Source: Acidobacteriaceae bacterium (lineage in GTDB: Bacteria; Acidobacteriota; Terriglobia; Terriglobales; Acidobacteriaceae). From it: DNA of 40,397 bases. Both the position numbers and the translations under genes were made by a program. Positions 1 to 8,796 of the stretch are shown here, one piece after another. How positions within the stretch are numbered: the stretch's first letter is position 1; every line of letters starts with the position of its first letter. The stretch is taken from contig JASHTS010000148.1 in assembly GCA_030040425.1 (NCBI GenBank), forward strand, positions 1 to 40,397, given 5' to 3'. Under the pieces are notes generated by a model, which saw nothing but the letters and a program-made list of their open reading frames with translations, ran no database searches and was not told the origin of the DNA.

Positions 1-705
1 ACCGGCATCGGCGAATCCCTTGTCACCCACTTTGCCCGCCAGGGCGCGCGTGTGGCGTTCTTCGACCTCCAGGACGAGCCTGCCCAGGCCCTGCGGAAAA
101 ACCTCGCCGCCGAAGGCTGCCCCGAACCCCTCTACACCCACTGCGATCTCACCCAGCTTTCCGTGCTGAAGTTCGCCATCGACCAGGTCATTGCTACCCT
201 CGGCGGCCTCGACGTCCTCGTCAACAACGCCGCCAATGACCAGCGCCACTCCATTGAAGAGGTCACGCCGGAGTTTTGGGACCGCTCCATCGCCACCAAC
301 CTGCGCCCTTATTTCTTCACCGCCCAGGCCGTCATTCCCGCCATGCGCGCGGCCGGCCGCGGCTCCATCGTCAACTTGAGCTCCATCTCCTGGATCATTC
401 CGACAATCGGCTTGCCGGTTTACATCGCCGCCAAGGCCGCCATCGTCGGCCTTACGCGCACCCTCGCCCACGAACTCGGGCCCCACGGCATCCGCGTCAA
501 CGCCGTTCTTCCCGGCGCCATCGCTACGGAGCGCCAGCAGCGGCTCTGGTACACGCCGGAGCAGGTGGAGCGCATCCTTTCCAACCAGGCCCTCAAGCGC
601 CAGCTCGAGCCGGCCGAGGTCGCGCGCCTGGTACTCTTTCTCGCTGCAGACGACTCCAGCGCCATCACCAACCAGAGCTACGTCGTCGATGCGGGATGGG
701 TTTAG
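1..705 (+). CDS. SDR-family sugar dehydrogenase, D-xylose 1-dehydrogenase-like (5' end missing)
   Basis: Short-chain dehydrogenase open from the first base, so the true start lies outside the window; the first codons already read TGIGES, the end of the Rossmann glycine motif. Downstream are NNAAND (the NNAG-type motif), the serine segment NLSSISW and the catalytic YIAAK (YxxxK). The C-terminal half, with WYTPEQVERI, LVLFLAADDSS and a final DAGWV, closely resembles what I recall of Caulobacter D-xylose 1-dehydrogenase, which oxidises D-xylose to xylonolactone with NAD. L-arabinose, L-fucose or another aldose is possible, since SDR substrate cannot be read from sequence. It precedes a sodium:sugar-type symporter, which supports a role in sugar catabolism. 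Family certain; substrate a reasoned guess. Confidence 0.85.
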   Translation, partial: TGIGESLVTHFARQGARVAFFDLQDEPAQALRKNLAAEGCPEPLYTHCDLTQLSVLKFAIDQVIATLGGLDVLVNNAANDQRHSIEEVTPEFWDRSIATNLRPYFFTAQAVIPAMRAAGRGSIVNLSSISWIIPTIGLPVYIAAKAAIVGLTRTLAHELGPHGIRVNAVLPGAIATERQQRLWYTPEQVERILSNQALKRQLEPAEVARLVLFLAADDSSAITNQSYVVDAGWV

Positions 706-728
706 CGCCGTCGCCGTGTGGCGAGTGC

Positions 729-763
729 CCCAGGTCTCGTCTGCGCGCACGATGTGACCTGGG
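729..763. terminator. Hairpin downstream of the SDR gene
   Basis: Perfect 8-bp inverted repeat CCCAGGTC (729-736) / GACCTGGG (756-763), extended inward by TCGT/ACGA with a 3-nt bulge and a GC-rich loop. It begins 24 bp after the SDR stop codon. No T tract follows, so it may be a factor-assisted terminator, an mRNA-end stabiliser or a dispersed repeat. Confidence 0.45.
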
Positions 764-797
764 AATGCGCGACCCCAGGCGTACATCGCCGCCGCAC

Positions 798-827
798 TTG
801 ACAATACGCAGACTAAAACAATTTACT
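798..827 (+). promoter_or_regulatory. Candidate sigma-70 promoter for the symporter gene
   Basis: Consensus -35 TTGACA at 798-803, an 18-bp spacer and TTTACT at 822-827 (4 of 6 to TATAAT). A start near 834 would give a leader of about 158 nt before the symporter. It lies in an AT-rich patch of the otherwise GC-rich gap 706-991, where no gene is seen. Confidence 0.45.
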
Positions 828-991
828 TAGGGGCAACAGCGGATTTGCCATTTCGTACCGATCCCGGCCGTTCCGCAAGGGCGATTTCGACAAGGCACCT
901 TGTCTGTCGTTGCTGCGCGCGGCTCGCGGAAATCCGCACGAATCGGGTCTTCCGCTACAACCTGTAGACTTCAGTCTGATCTTTCAAACCG

Positions 992-2872
992 ATGCACATG
1001 GTACATTCGCTCGCCTCGCCCAACATCCCCGGCTCACTGACGGCGTTGGTCGCCCTCGCCGTGGAGCCTCTGGCGCACCTGCGCACCCTCGACATTGCGG
1101 TGATCGCCATTTACTTCGTCATGGTGCTCTGGATCGGCTTTTACCTCAAGGGCATGTCCAACACCGGCGAAGAATTCTTCATGGCCGGCCGCGAGATGAC
1201 CGCCTGGATCGCCGGCCTGAGCTTCGTCTCCGCCAACCTGGGCTCGCTTGAGCTCATGGGCTGGGCCGGCTCTGCCTATCAGTACGGCATCCTCGCCACG
1301 CATTGGTACTGGATCGGCGCCATTCCCGCCATGCTCTTCCTGGGCCTCATGATGATGCCCTTTTACTACGTCTCTAAGACTCATTCCGTCCCGGGCTATC
1401 TGCATCTGCGGTACGGCGAGCACGCCCGCGTCGTCGCTGCCATCTCCTTCGCCCTGGAGATGATTCTCATGAGCGGCGTGAACATGTTTGCCATGGCCGT
1501 GGTTATGAAGGTGGTTCTGGGGTGGAACATCACCTTCAGCATCTTTGTCTCCTCGGTCGCCGTCGCCGTCTACGTCGGCCTGGGCGGCCTGCGGTCGGCA
1601 ATTTTCAACGAGGTCCTGCAATTCGTGCTCATCTGGGCCGGCGCTCTGCTCGTGCCCATTCTCGGCCTGGTGCAGGCTCACGGATGGGAGGGCCTCAAGG
1701 CGCGCATTCTCACCAATGTCGGCTCCGACTCCTACTTCCACCTCTGGCGCGATACCGGCAGCTTTGCCGCCAACCCCATGGGCGTGCACTGGACCGGCAT
1801 CGTCTTTGGACTCGGCTTTGTGATCAGCTTCGGCTACTGGACTACGGACTTTCTCGTCGTCCAGCGCGTGCTGGCCGCGCACAATCTCCGCGCCGCGCGC
1901 ATGGCGCCCATCATCGGCTCCATCTTCAAGATGGCCGTGCCGTTCATCGTCATCCTTCCCGGCCTGCTGGGCCTCGTAGTGCTGCAGAATCCCGACGGGA
2001 GCCGCCGCCAGCTCGTGGGCGAGGACATCGTGGCCGCCTGCTCCATCTCCTCATCCGGCGCGCCTACCGATCCCTCTTCATGCTCCGCCGCCATGGCCCG
2101 GACCACGCTCCCCGCGGCTTACCAGCAAAAAGTGCTGAGCGGCGCGCCCGGCGCCGCACTGGAGAGCTATAACCAGGCGCTGCCTCTCATGATGACGCGC
2201 TATCTGGGACCCGGCCTTCTCGGCCTGGGCATCACGGCCCTGATCGCAGGCTTCATGAGCGGCATGGCCGGCAACGTGAGCGCTTTTTCGACCGTATGGA
2301 CCTACGACCTCTACAAGCCGCTCATCAATAAGCGCGGATCGGACGCGCACTACGTTCTTGTCGGCAGGCTTTCCATTCTTATCGGCGTTGCCGTCTCCAT
2401 TGGCGCGGCCTATCTGGTGATGCAGTTCCACGGCATCATGGATTACGTCCAGGCCCTGTTTTCCATCTTCGTCGCGCCCCTGCTCGGCGTCATTCTCTTC
2501 GGCATGTTCTGGAAGCGCACCACCGGGCTGGCCGGCTTCCTCGGCCTGCTGCTCGGAATCGCTTTCTCGGCCGGGCTGTTCCTGTGGGTGAAACTCAATC
2601 CCTCGGCGCTGGCCCTGGTCGCACTCTCGCCCGACGCCAAGCCGATGGCCGAGAATGTCTACCGCGCTCTCTGGGCGTTTCTCTTCACTTCGATCGTCGT
2701 GATCCTGGTCAGTTCGTTCACCCGGCCGCGTCCCGTGGCCGAGCTTAACGGCCTGGTCTACGGCGCAACTCAACTGCCCACGGAGGAAGCAGTCCCGATC
2801 TATAAGCGCGAGTGGTTCTGGGCGACCGTGGTCATCCTCATTTTCATCGCGCTCAACATCACGTTCTGGTAG
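992..2872 (+). CDS. Sodium:solute symporter (SSS family), probable sugar transporter
   Basis: 626-residue, strongly hydrophobic protein of the solute:sodium symporter family (TC 2.A.21), which imports sugars, sialic acid, proline or similar solutes with Na+ across the inner membrane. The first helix after a short leader (DIAVIAIYFVMVLWIGFYL) is followed by the family-typical FFMAGREMTAWIAGLSFVSA segment, then about a dozen further helices. A hydrophilic insert of roughly 60 residues around 330-390 (NPDGSRRQ, then a Ser/Cys-rich stretch) interrupts the transmembrane pattern and should form an external loop. Two ATGs (992, 998) precede the first helix and neither has a clear Shine-Dalgarno, so the exact start is uncertain. 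Neighbouring SDR and fucose-isomerase-like genes suggest a monosaccharide substrate. Confidence 0.88.
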   Translation: MHMVHSLASPNIPGSLTALVALAVEPLAHLRTLDIAVIAIYFVMVLWIGFYLKGMSNTGEEFFMAGREMTAWIAGLSFVSANLGSLELMGWAGSAYQYGILATHWYWIGAIPAMLFLGLMMMPFYYVSKTHSVPGYLHLRYGEHARVVAAISFALEMILMSGVNMFAMAVVMKVVLGWNITFSIFVSSVAVAVYVGLGGLRSAIFNEVLQFVLIWAGALLVPILGLVQAHGWEGLKARILTNVGSDSYFHLWRDTGSFAANPMGVHWTGIVFGLGFVISFGYWTTDFLVVQRVLAAHNLRAARMAPIIGSIFKMAVPFIVILPGLLGLVVLQNPDGSRRQLVGEDIVAACSISSSGAPTDPSSCSAAMARTTLPAAYQQKVLSGAPGAALESYNQALPLMMTRYLGPGLLGLGITALIAGFMSGMAGNVSAFSTVWTYDLYKPLINKRGSDAHYVLVGRLSILIGVAVSIGAAYLVMQFHGIMDYVQALFSIFVAPLLGVILFGMFWKRTTGLAGFLGLLLGIAFSAGLFLWVKLNPSALALVALSPDAKPMAENVYRALWAFLFTSIVVILVSSFTRPRPVAELNGLVYGATQLPTEEAVPIYKREWFWATVVILIFIALNITFW

Positions 2873-2910
2873 GGGCCTTCTAGCAGCTCAAAGAAGCACC
2901 AACAACGACG

Positions 2911-2926
2911 CGGGGCTCCAGCCCCG
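2911..2926. other. Small GC hairpin between symporter and small membrane protein genes
   Basis: CGGGGCT / AGCCCCG inverted repeat with a very short loop, in the 84-bp gap 2873-2956. It may attenuate or process the transcript between the symporter and the 73-aa gene. No T run follows. Confidence 0.35.
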
Positions 2927-2956
2927 GAATCAAAGGAACCAACCCGGAGCATAACG

Positions 2957-3178
2957 ATGCACAATTCCCGCATCTCCATCTGGTTCTTCATCGGATTACT
3001 GCTCACGGTCTACGGCATCCTGATCGTGCTGTCCGGCGTGGCCGAGTGGGTGAGCGGGCAGTATCCGCCCGGCGTTCAGCTGACTCGCCTGCATGCGCCC
3101 GTCTGGTGGGGCGCCCTTCTCAGTCTGTTGGGGCTCTTTTATCTCATTCGTTTTCGTCCCGGAAAATTGGGCAAATAG
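2957..3178 (+). CDS. Small two-helix membrane protein, function unknown
   Basis: 73-residue protein with two predicted transmembrane segments (about residues 8-30, WFFIGLLLTVYGILIVLSGV, and 50-65, WWGALLSLLGLFYLIRF) joined by a short loop rich in Pro and Gly, ending in basic residues. No known domain recognised. A GGAG sits about 8 nt before the ATG. It lies 84 bp after the symporter and 152 bp before the isomerase gene, all co-directional, so it is probably expressed with them and might be an accessory subunit of the transporter; that is inference from position only. Confidence 0.65.
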   Translation: MHNSRISIWFFIGLLLTVYGILIVLSGVAEWVSGQYPPGVQLTRLHAPVWWGALLSLLGLFYLIRFRPGKLGK

Positions 3179-3330
3179 CAACCGATCGTCATCCGCTTTT
3201 TTTCGGAGCAAGGCGCGCCCCGGACTGAAACTGCAACCCGCCGGAAGCCGCGCGCAGCATTTTTTAGCACGGACTTTTTGCCTCTCGCAACAGAGCCGCA
3301 CGCGCGGCGACAATCAAAAGGAGCAACGAC

Positions 3331-4758
3331 ATGGCAGCTCAGCAGAGCATGACCTATGGCATCGTGGTTGGCAATCGTGGATTTTTCCCTGATCATCTGG
3401 CCAAGACGGGGCGCGAGGAGATGATCGCGGCCGTGGAAGCCGCCGGCGCCAAAGCCGTCGTGCTCGGGCCGGAAGACTCGAAATACGGCGCCGTGGAAAC
3501 TTACGCCGAAGCGTCGCGTTGCGCCGATCTGTTCAAGAAACACGCCGCTGCGATCGACGGGATCATCGTCACTCTGCCCAACTTCGGCGACGAGCGCGGC
3601 GTTGCCGATGCTCTGCGGCTGTCAGGGCTCAAAGTGCCCGTGCTCGTCCAGGCCACGCCCGATCGCTCCGAGGCCATGACCATCGCCACACGCCGCGACA
3701 GCTTCTGCGGCAAGATGAGCGCCTGCAACAACCTCATGCAGTACGGCATTCCCTACTCGCTTACCACGCTGCACACGGAGTCGCCCAACTCCGGCGAATT
3801 CAAATCCGATCTCGCCTGGTTCGGCCAGGTGTGCCGCATTGTGAAGGGACTCAAAAATCTGCGCATCGGCGCCATCGGCGCACGTCCCGCGGCCTTCAAC
3901 ACCGTCCGCTATTCCGAGCGCATCCTCGAGACCTCGGGCATCTCCATCGAACCCATCGACCTGTCTGAAATCTTCGGGCGTATCAACCGCATGAAAGATA
4001 CGGATGACGCCGCGCAGTCGAAGCTGGCCGCGATCAAGCAGTACGTCACCACTGCCGGCATTCCCGATGAAGCGCTTTTGAAGATGGCCAAGCTCGGCGC
4101 CGTCATTGATGGCTGGATGAAGCAGACCGCCTGCACCATCAGCGCGGTGCAGTGCTGGACCTCGATGGAGGAGTACTTCGGCGTGGTGCCCTGCACCGTG
4201 ATGAGCATGATGTCGAACAACCTCATCCCCTCGGCCTGCGAGGTCGACGTGCCCGGCGTGCTTTCGATGTACATGCTCGCGCTCGCCTCGGGTACCCCCT
4301 CTGCGCTGCTCGACTGGAACAACAACTACGGCAGCGATCCCAACAAGTGCGTCTGCTTCCACTGCTCCAACCTGCCCAAGCATTTCTTCGCCGACGTGCG
4401 CATGGATTACCAGGAGATCATCGCCGGCACCGTCGGCAAGCTGAACACCTTCGGCACCTGCGTGGGTCGCGTCAAGGCCGGCGAGATGACCTTCGCCCGT
4501 TACTCCACCGACGATCGCCGCGGCGTGGTGCGCGGCTACACGGGCCGGGGGCGCTTCACCGACGATCCGCTCGAGACCTTCGGCGGCGCCGGAGTGGCGG
4601 AGATTCCGCATCTGCAGAAGCTGCTCAAATTCATCTGCCACGAAGGCTTCGAGCACCACACCGCTGCCAACTTCAGCGACGTTTCAAAGTCCATCCACGA
4701 AGCCGCAATCCGCTACCTCGGCTGGGAGAGCCATTACCACCCCCATCTCGACGAGTAA
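3331..4758 (+). CDS. L-fucose/L-arabinose isomerase family protein
   Basis: 475-residue protein of the fucose/arabinose-isomerase fold (COG2407-like), which converts aldoses to ketoses with a divalent metal. The N-terminal part has the Rossmann-like region (YGIVVGNRGFFPDHL, IIVTLPNFGDE) and the later half carries conserved acidic and histidine segments expected to bind metal: SMEEYFG near residue 279, CEVDVPG near 303, and GFEHHTAANF near the C-terminus. An unusual number of Cys residues (CVCFHC) lies near 345-350. A clear AGGAG about 7 nt before the ATG fixes the start. With a sodium symporter upstream and a PfkB kinase convergent, an isomerase-then-kinase route is plausible. The substrate is not known; L-fucose itself is only one possibility. 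Confidence 0.85.
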   Translation: MAAQQSMTYGIVVGNRGFFPDHLAKTGREEMIAAVEAAGAKAVVLGPEDSKYGAVETYAEASRCADLFKKHAAAIDGIIVTLPNFGDERGVADALRLSGLKVPVLVQATPDRSEAMTIATRRDSFCGKMSACNNLMQYGIPYSLTTLHTESPNSGEFKSDLAWFGQVCRIVKGLKNLRIGAIGARPAAFNTVRYSERILETSGISIEPIDLSEIFGRINRMKDTDDAAQSKLAAIKQYVTTAGIPDEALLKMAKLGAVIDGWMKQTACTISAVQCWTSMEEYFGVVPCTVMSMMSNNLIPSACEVDVPGVLSMYMLALASGTPSALLDWNNNYGSDPNKCVCFHCSNLPKHFFADVRMDYQEIIAGTVGKLNTFGTCVGRVKAGEMTFARYSTDDRRGVVRGYTGRGRFTDDPLETFGGAGVAEIPHLQKLLKFICHEGFEHHTAANFSDVSKSIHEAAIRYLGWESHYHPHLDE

Positions 4759-4785
4759 CGGACCCGAGTTCTGTTTTGAGGAACG

Positions 4786-4819
4786 ACGAGCGAGCCCGGG
4801 AGACGAGCGAGCCCAGGAA
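4786..4819. repeat. Two tandem copies of a 17-bp unit
   Basis: ACGAGCGAGCCC occurs at 4786-4797 and again at 4803-4814 within two adjacent 17-bp units (4786-4802, 4803-4819) differing in two positions. The repeat sits between the convergent isomerase and kinase genes, next to a hairpin. Confidence 0.6.
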
Positions 4820-4846
4820 GGGATATGGGGGCACACCCCTATCTCT
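4819..4846. terminator. Bidirectional terminator-like hairpin between convergent genes
   Basis: AGGGATA-T-GGGG pairs with CCCC-TATCTCT across a 5-nt loop, with one bulge and one G-T wobble. It lies 60 bp after the isomerase stop and covers the kinase stop codon (4839-4841), a suitable place to stop both transcripts. There is no long T run on either strand. Confidence 0.5.
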
Positions 4847-5789
4847 TGGCTAATTGGATTCCCCAGGCAGTTTGATAGCGGGAGACGGTTGCCATCAGCT
4901 CTTCGATTGCGGCGAGGGGCCCGATGCCGCCGCGCGCGCCGGCAGCCATGCAGTTCATGGCCGCGGCGGCGCAGGAAAAGTCCAGTTGCCGCTCGAGCGG
5001 CCAATCCTGAAGCAATCCGTAGATAAAGCCGGCGCGAAAGATGTCGCCTGCGCCGGTAGTATCGACGACCGGCACGCAATAAGCAGCGCTGTGCACGAGC
5101 TGCTTTCCGTCCCAGGCCAGCACGCCATCCTCGCCCAGCGTGGCGGCGCTCAGGCGGCATCCGTAGCGCGCCTGCATGCGGCGCAGCGCTCGCTCCAGAT
5201 TGGCGTCGTTCATGAGGCGGCAGGAGAAATCCTTGTTCACGATCAGGTAATCGACGTTGGCCACGAGCTCTTCGACGCCGGGATAGGTATCGTCGAGATC
5301 GGCGACCACCGGGATGCCGGCCTCGCGGGCCCAGACGGCCGCCTGCGTGGCCGCAGCCGTATCGTGGCCGTCGAGATGCAGCACCCGCGCCGTCACGATC
5401 CACTCGCGGCGAAGCTCTTCCGGACGCAGGACCATGCGCTCATTGCGCTGGCAGATCACGGAGCGCTCGCCGCCGGCGTCGACCAGGATGAAATTGTGCA
5501 GGCTCGCCGTTTCGGGGACGGTGACGATGCGCGCCTCCGCGCCCACGCGATCGAAGGCTTCCCTGTGCAGGCGGGCGCCGTCGTCATCGCCCAGTTTGCC
5601 CACATAACGCGTGCGCAGTCCCCAGGTCTGGCAGGCCACGATGGTGGAAGCAACCTGCCCGCCGGGCATGACGGAGCGCTCGCTATACTCGACCTTCGAG
5701 CCACGCTCGGGATAGGTAGTAAGGGGAATGACCGTATCGGTGGCGTTGAGGCCCACGCCCACCACATCTACCTGCGCCGCAGCCGTCAT
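4839..5789 (-). CDS. PfkB-family (ribokinase-like) carbohydrate kinase
   Basis: 316-residue ribokinase-fold kinase that should phosphorylate a sugar or related small molecule with ATP. The N-terminal region carries GLNATDTVIPL and the glycine pair MPGGQVAST typical of the substrate lid; the C-terminal signature DTTGAGD at residues 243-249 provides the anion hole and catalytic Asp249, followed by IFRAGF. Length is normal for the family. The gene converges on the fucose-isomerase-like gene and diverges from lysA, with 85 bp between the two starts. Context points to the phosphorylation step of the neighbouring sugar pathway; the exact sugar (fructose, ribose, ketodeoxy acid, fuculose) cannot be told from sequence. 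Confidence 0.85.
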   Translation of the reverse strand: MTAAAQVDVVGVGLNATDTVIPLTTYPERGSKVEYSERSVMPGGQVASTIVACQTWGLRTRYVGKLGDDDGARLHREAFDRVGAEARIVTVPETASLHNFILVDAGGERSVICQRNERMVLRPEELRREWIVTARVLHLDGHDTAAATQAAVWAREAGIPVVADLDDTYPGVEELVANVDYLIVNKDFSCRLMNDANLERALRRMQARYGCRLSAATLGEDGVLAWDGKQLVHSAAYCVPVVDTTGAGDIFRAGFIYGLLQDWPLERQLDFSCAAAAMNCMAAGARGGIGPLAAIEELMATVSRYQTAWGIQLAKR

Positions 5790-5874
5790 CAGAATATTGT
5801 AACGGCCGGCTCGAGCAGCGACTACGGACGCCGATACGGTACGCTGGAAGTGTTCTTCTGCTGGACGCCAATCC

Positions 5875-7152
5875 GTGCTACGAAAAACCTCTTCCCGCCC
5901 TTTCCACTATCCAGGCCCCACGAGCGCCTTGCGCTGCGGCAAGGTCTCGCTCGAACGGCTTGCCCGCGAGCACGGGACGCCGCTCTACGTGTATTCGGCC
6001 GACCAGATTGCGGAACGCTTTGCGCTGTTCGAATCGGCATTAGCCGGGCGGGAGCACCTGATCTGCTATGCGGTCAAGGCCAACTCCGCGCTGGCAATTT
6101 TGAAGCTCCTGGCGAGCCTGGGCGCGGGCTTCGATATTGTCTCCGGGGGCGAACTGGAGCGGGTGCTGAAGGCAGCGCCGGAGGCAGCGGGGCGCGTCGT
6201 CTTTTCTGGAGTAGGCAAGACAGCGGCGGAGATCGACGCTGCGCTCAGGGCCAATGTCCTCGTGTTCAATGTGGAGAGCGAAGCGGAGCTTGCGTTGCTC
6301 GCCGGCCGCGCGCGCAAAATCGGCAAGCGGGCGCGCTTTTCGCTGCGCATGAATCCCGACGTCTTCGCCGACACGCATCCCTACATCTCCACCGGAATGC
6401 GTGAGCACAAGTTCGGCATCGATATCCGCCGTGCGCCGGAAATCTACAAGCGCGCGGCGAAGAATCGCTGGCTTGAGGCGCATGGGGCGAGCGTGCACAT
6501 CGGCTCGCAGATTCGCTCCTCGGAACCCTTTGGCGCGGCCATTGAGCGGGTGAGCAAGCTGGTGAGCCGGCTCAAGCGGGAGGGCATCGCGCTCAAGGCC
6601 ATCGATGCCGGCGGGGGGCTGGGCATTGACTACTATGACCAGGCCTTCGATGCGGCTGCCAAGGTAAACGAGTATGCGCAGGCGCTGGAAGCGGCCCTGG
6701 GGGATTTCGACGGCCAGTTGTTGATTGAGCCGGGGAGATTCCTGGTGGCGCAGGCAGGGGCGCTGGTGACGCGCGTGCTCTACGTGAAAAAGAACGGCAA
6801 GAAGACCTTTGTGGTGACCGATGCAGCCATGAACGACCTCATCCGTCCCGCGCTCTACCAGGCCCATCATGAGATTGTGCCGGTGCGTTCGCGCTCGGGA
6901 AAGCCGCGGACGGTCGACGTGGTGGGACCGGTTTGCGAGACCGGCGATTTCTTCGCCCGCGACCGCAAGTTGCGCCCATTGGAAGCCGGCGACCTGCTGG
7001 CGCTGCTGGACGCGGGCGCGTACGGGATGGCGCAGAGCTCGAACTACAACTCACGCCCACGCGCAGCGGAGGTGCTGGTCGAAGGTGCGAAGGCGCGGCT
7101 CATCCGCCGGCGCGAGACCACGGCCGATCAGCTGGCTGCTGAGCTCTACTGA
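5875..7152 (+). CDS. lysA: Diaminopimelate decarboxylase
   Basis: 425-residue fold-type III PLP enzyme catalysing the last step of lysine synthesis, meso-diaminopimelate to L-lysine and CO2, in the cytoplasm. YAVKAN contains the PLP-binding Lys68. Other family marks are HKFGIDI, HIGSQI, the glycine loop DAGGGLG, IEPGRFLVA, and the substrate-side VGPVCETGDFFARDR with the Cys of the second subunit's active site, ending with GAYGMAQSSNYNSRPR. The start is GTG, preceded by only a weak GGA; no in-frame ATG lies before the conserved region. It runs alone, divergent from the kinase and followed 71 bp later by an esterase gene on the same strand. Confidence 0.95.
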   Translation: MLRKTSSRPFHYPGPTSALRCGKVSLERLAREHGTPLYVYSADQIAERFALFESALAGREHLICYAVKANSALAILKLLASLGAGFDIVSGGELERVLKAAPEAAGRVVFSGVGKTAAEIDAALRANVLVFNVESEAELALLAGRARKIGKRARFSLRMNPDVFADTHPYISTGMREHKFGIDIRRAPEIYKRAAKNRWLEAHGASVHIGSQIRSSEPFGAAIERVSKLVSRLKREGIALKAIDAGGGLGIDYYDQAFDAAAKVNEYAQALEAALGDFDGQLLIEPGRFLVAQAGALVTRVLYVKKNGKKTFVVTDAAMNDLIRPALYQAHHEIVPVRSRSGKPRTVDVVGPVCETGDFFARDRKLRPLEAGDLLALLDAGAYGMAQSSNYNSRPRAAEVLVEGAKARLIRRRETTADQLAAELY

Positions 7153-7223
7153 ATCGCCACCACCTGTTCGCTCGTACGATCTCCAATCGGTCTCGTATAG
7201 TTCTCGATGGAGGATTTTCCGTC

Positions 7224-8792
7224 ATGCGCCCCGTTTTGCTTTGTAGTCTCGGCATTGCATTTGCAGTCTTCGCGCTCGGATCGCCAGTACCGGCTCGTGC
7301 CGATTCTCTGACCGTGAAAACCGGGCAGGGCAAGATTCACGGCAAGCTCATCAACCAGGGCAAGGTGCGGGCTTTCCTGGGACTGCCGTATGCTGCGGCT
7401 CCTTTGGGCTATCTGCGCTGGAAGGCTCCGGAACCGCCGGCAAAGTGGAAGGGCAAACGAGAAGCGACGAGCTATGGCGCCCGGTGCATGCAAGCCGATG
7501 TTTATCCGGACATGGTCTTTCAGGACAGCGGCCCCAGCGAGGATTGCCTTTACCTCAACGTCTTTACGCCCAGCGATGCCGGAAAAAAGAGCAAGCTGCC
7601 GGTGATGTTCTGGATTCATGGCGGCGGGTACGCGGGCGGATCGGCGTCAGAGCCGCGCCACAACGGCGATTTTCTTCCGCTGAAGGGCGTGGTGCTGGTG
7701 ACCATCAACTACCGGCTGGGCGTCTTCGGCTTTCTCGCTACGAGCGAACTGGCAAAGGAGGGTGGAGGCTCGGCAGGGAATTACGGCCTGATGGACATGG
7801 TGGCCGCGCTGCAATGGGTTCACGGGAATATTGCGAACTTCGGCGGCGATCCGGGCAACGTGACCATCTTCGGCGAGAGCGCAGGTTCGTTCGCGGTAAG
7901 CACCTTGATGGCTGCTGCTTCCGCGCAGGGTCTGTTTGCGAAGGCGATCGGCGAAAGCGGCGGAGCAATGAATCTTGGTGCGCAGGCCGGCAGCACGCTT
8001 GCAGCGCGTGAGCCGCGGGGCGATGCCTGGGCGATGGCTAAGCTGGGCACGAGCTCGCTTGCGGCGATGCGCGCCCTGCCGGCTGCGAAGATTCTCGATG
8101 CGGCCACCGGGAGGGGAAGTCCCCGGTTTTCGCCTGTGCTTGACGGCAAGTTTCTTACCGAGCCGGTTGCTCAGACTTACGCCGAGGGCAGGCAGGCGCA
8201 CGTGCCTCTGCTTGCCGGATGGAATCGCGACGAGGGCGCGCCGCTGCGCGAAGACATCACTGCCGAAAAGTGGAGGGACTTTGCCGCGAAGGACTTCGGC
8301 GCGCATGCCGAGGAGTTCCTCGCGCTTTATCCGGGCGATACGGATGCCGAAGCCGCGCGCTCGGCCATCGATTACAACGGCGACACGTTCATTGCTTTTG
8401 GCACCTGGCAGTGGATCGAGGCGCAGGTGAAGACCGGGGATGCGCCGGTTTATCGTTATCACCTCGAGCAGCCGGCCCCGCCGAGCAAATTTCATCCAGG
8501 ATGGTACGCGTTTCACTCGGACGATATCGAGTATGTCTTCGGCACTCTCGACACGCGCCCGGGCGCAGCGTGGCTGCCGGAGGATCGCAAGCTGAGCGAG
8601 GAGATGATGGATTACTGGACGAACTTTGCGAAAACCGGCAATCCAAATGGGGCAGGCCTGCCGCAATGGCCGCGGTTCGATCAAAACCGAGACGTGCTGC
8701 ATCTCGACAATGAGACCACTGCCGCGCCGGACTCAACCCAGGCGCGCTATGAATTCCTCGAGCAGTGGATGCGGAGACCGGCCGAGCCGTGA
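7224..8792 (+). CDS. Secreted type-B carboxylesterase
   Basis: 522-residue alpha/beta-hydrolase of the carboxylesterase type B family, hydrolysing carboxylic esters outside the cytoplasmic membrane. A Sec signal peptide covers about residues 1-26, ending in PARA-D. Family hallmarks follow in order: FLGLPYAAAPLG, SEDCLYLNVFTP, the oxyanion-hole HGGGYAGG, NYRLGVFGFLA, the nucleophile elbow FGESAG, WNRDEGAP with the acidic member, and AFHSDDIEYVFG with the catalytic His. The ATG has GGAGG about 8 nt upstream. Natural substrate unknown; acidobacteria often carry several such enzymes. Confidence 0.92.
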   Translation: MRPVLLCSLGIAFAVFALGSPVPARADSLTVKTGQGKIHGKLINQGKVRAFLGLPYAAAPLGYLRWKAPEPPAKWKGKREATSYGARCMQADVYPDMVFQDSGPSEDCLYLNVFTPSDAGKKSKLPVMFWIHGGGYAGGSASEPRHNGDFLPLKGVVLVTINYRLGVFGFLATSELAKEGGGSAGNYGLMDMVAALQWVHGNIANFGGDPGNVTIFGESAGSFAVSTLMAAASAQGLFAKAIGESGGAMNLGAQAGSTLAAREPRGDAWAMAKLGTSSLAAMRALPAAKILDAATGRGSPRFSPVLDGKFLTEPVAQTYAEGRQAHVPLLAGWNRDEGAPLREDITAEKWRDFAAKDFGAHAEEFLALYPGDTDAEAARSAIDYNGDTFIAFGTWQWIEAQVKTGDAPVYRYHLEQPAPPSKFHPGWYAFHSDDIEYVFGTLDTRPGAAWLPEDRKLSEEMMDYWTNFAKTGNPNGAGLPQWPRFDQNRDVLHLDNETTAAPDSTQARYEFLEQWMRRPAEP

Positions 8793-8796
8793 CGGG

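Noticed and set aside
3622-4659. 345-codon minus-strand open frame
   Set aside because: Antisense to the isomerase-family gene; His/Gly/Ala/Glu-rich shadow protein.
4854-6404. 516-codon plus-strand open frame across the kinase and lysA
   Set aside because: It is antisense to the PfkB kinase and overlaps lysA in another frame; composition is Ala/Gly/Arg/His-rich with no domain, as expected for a high-GC shadow.
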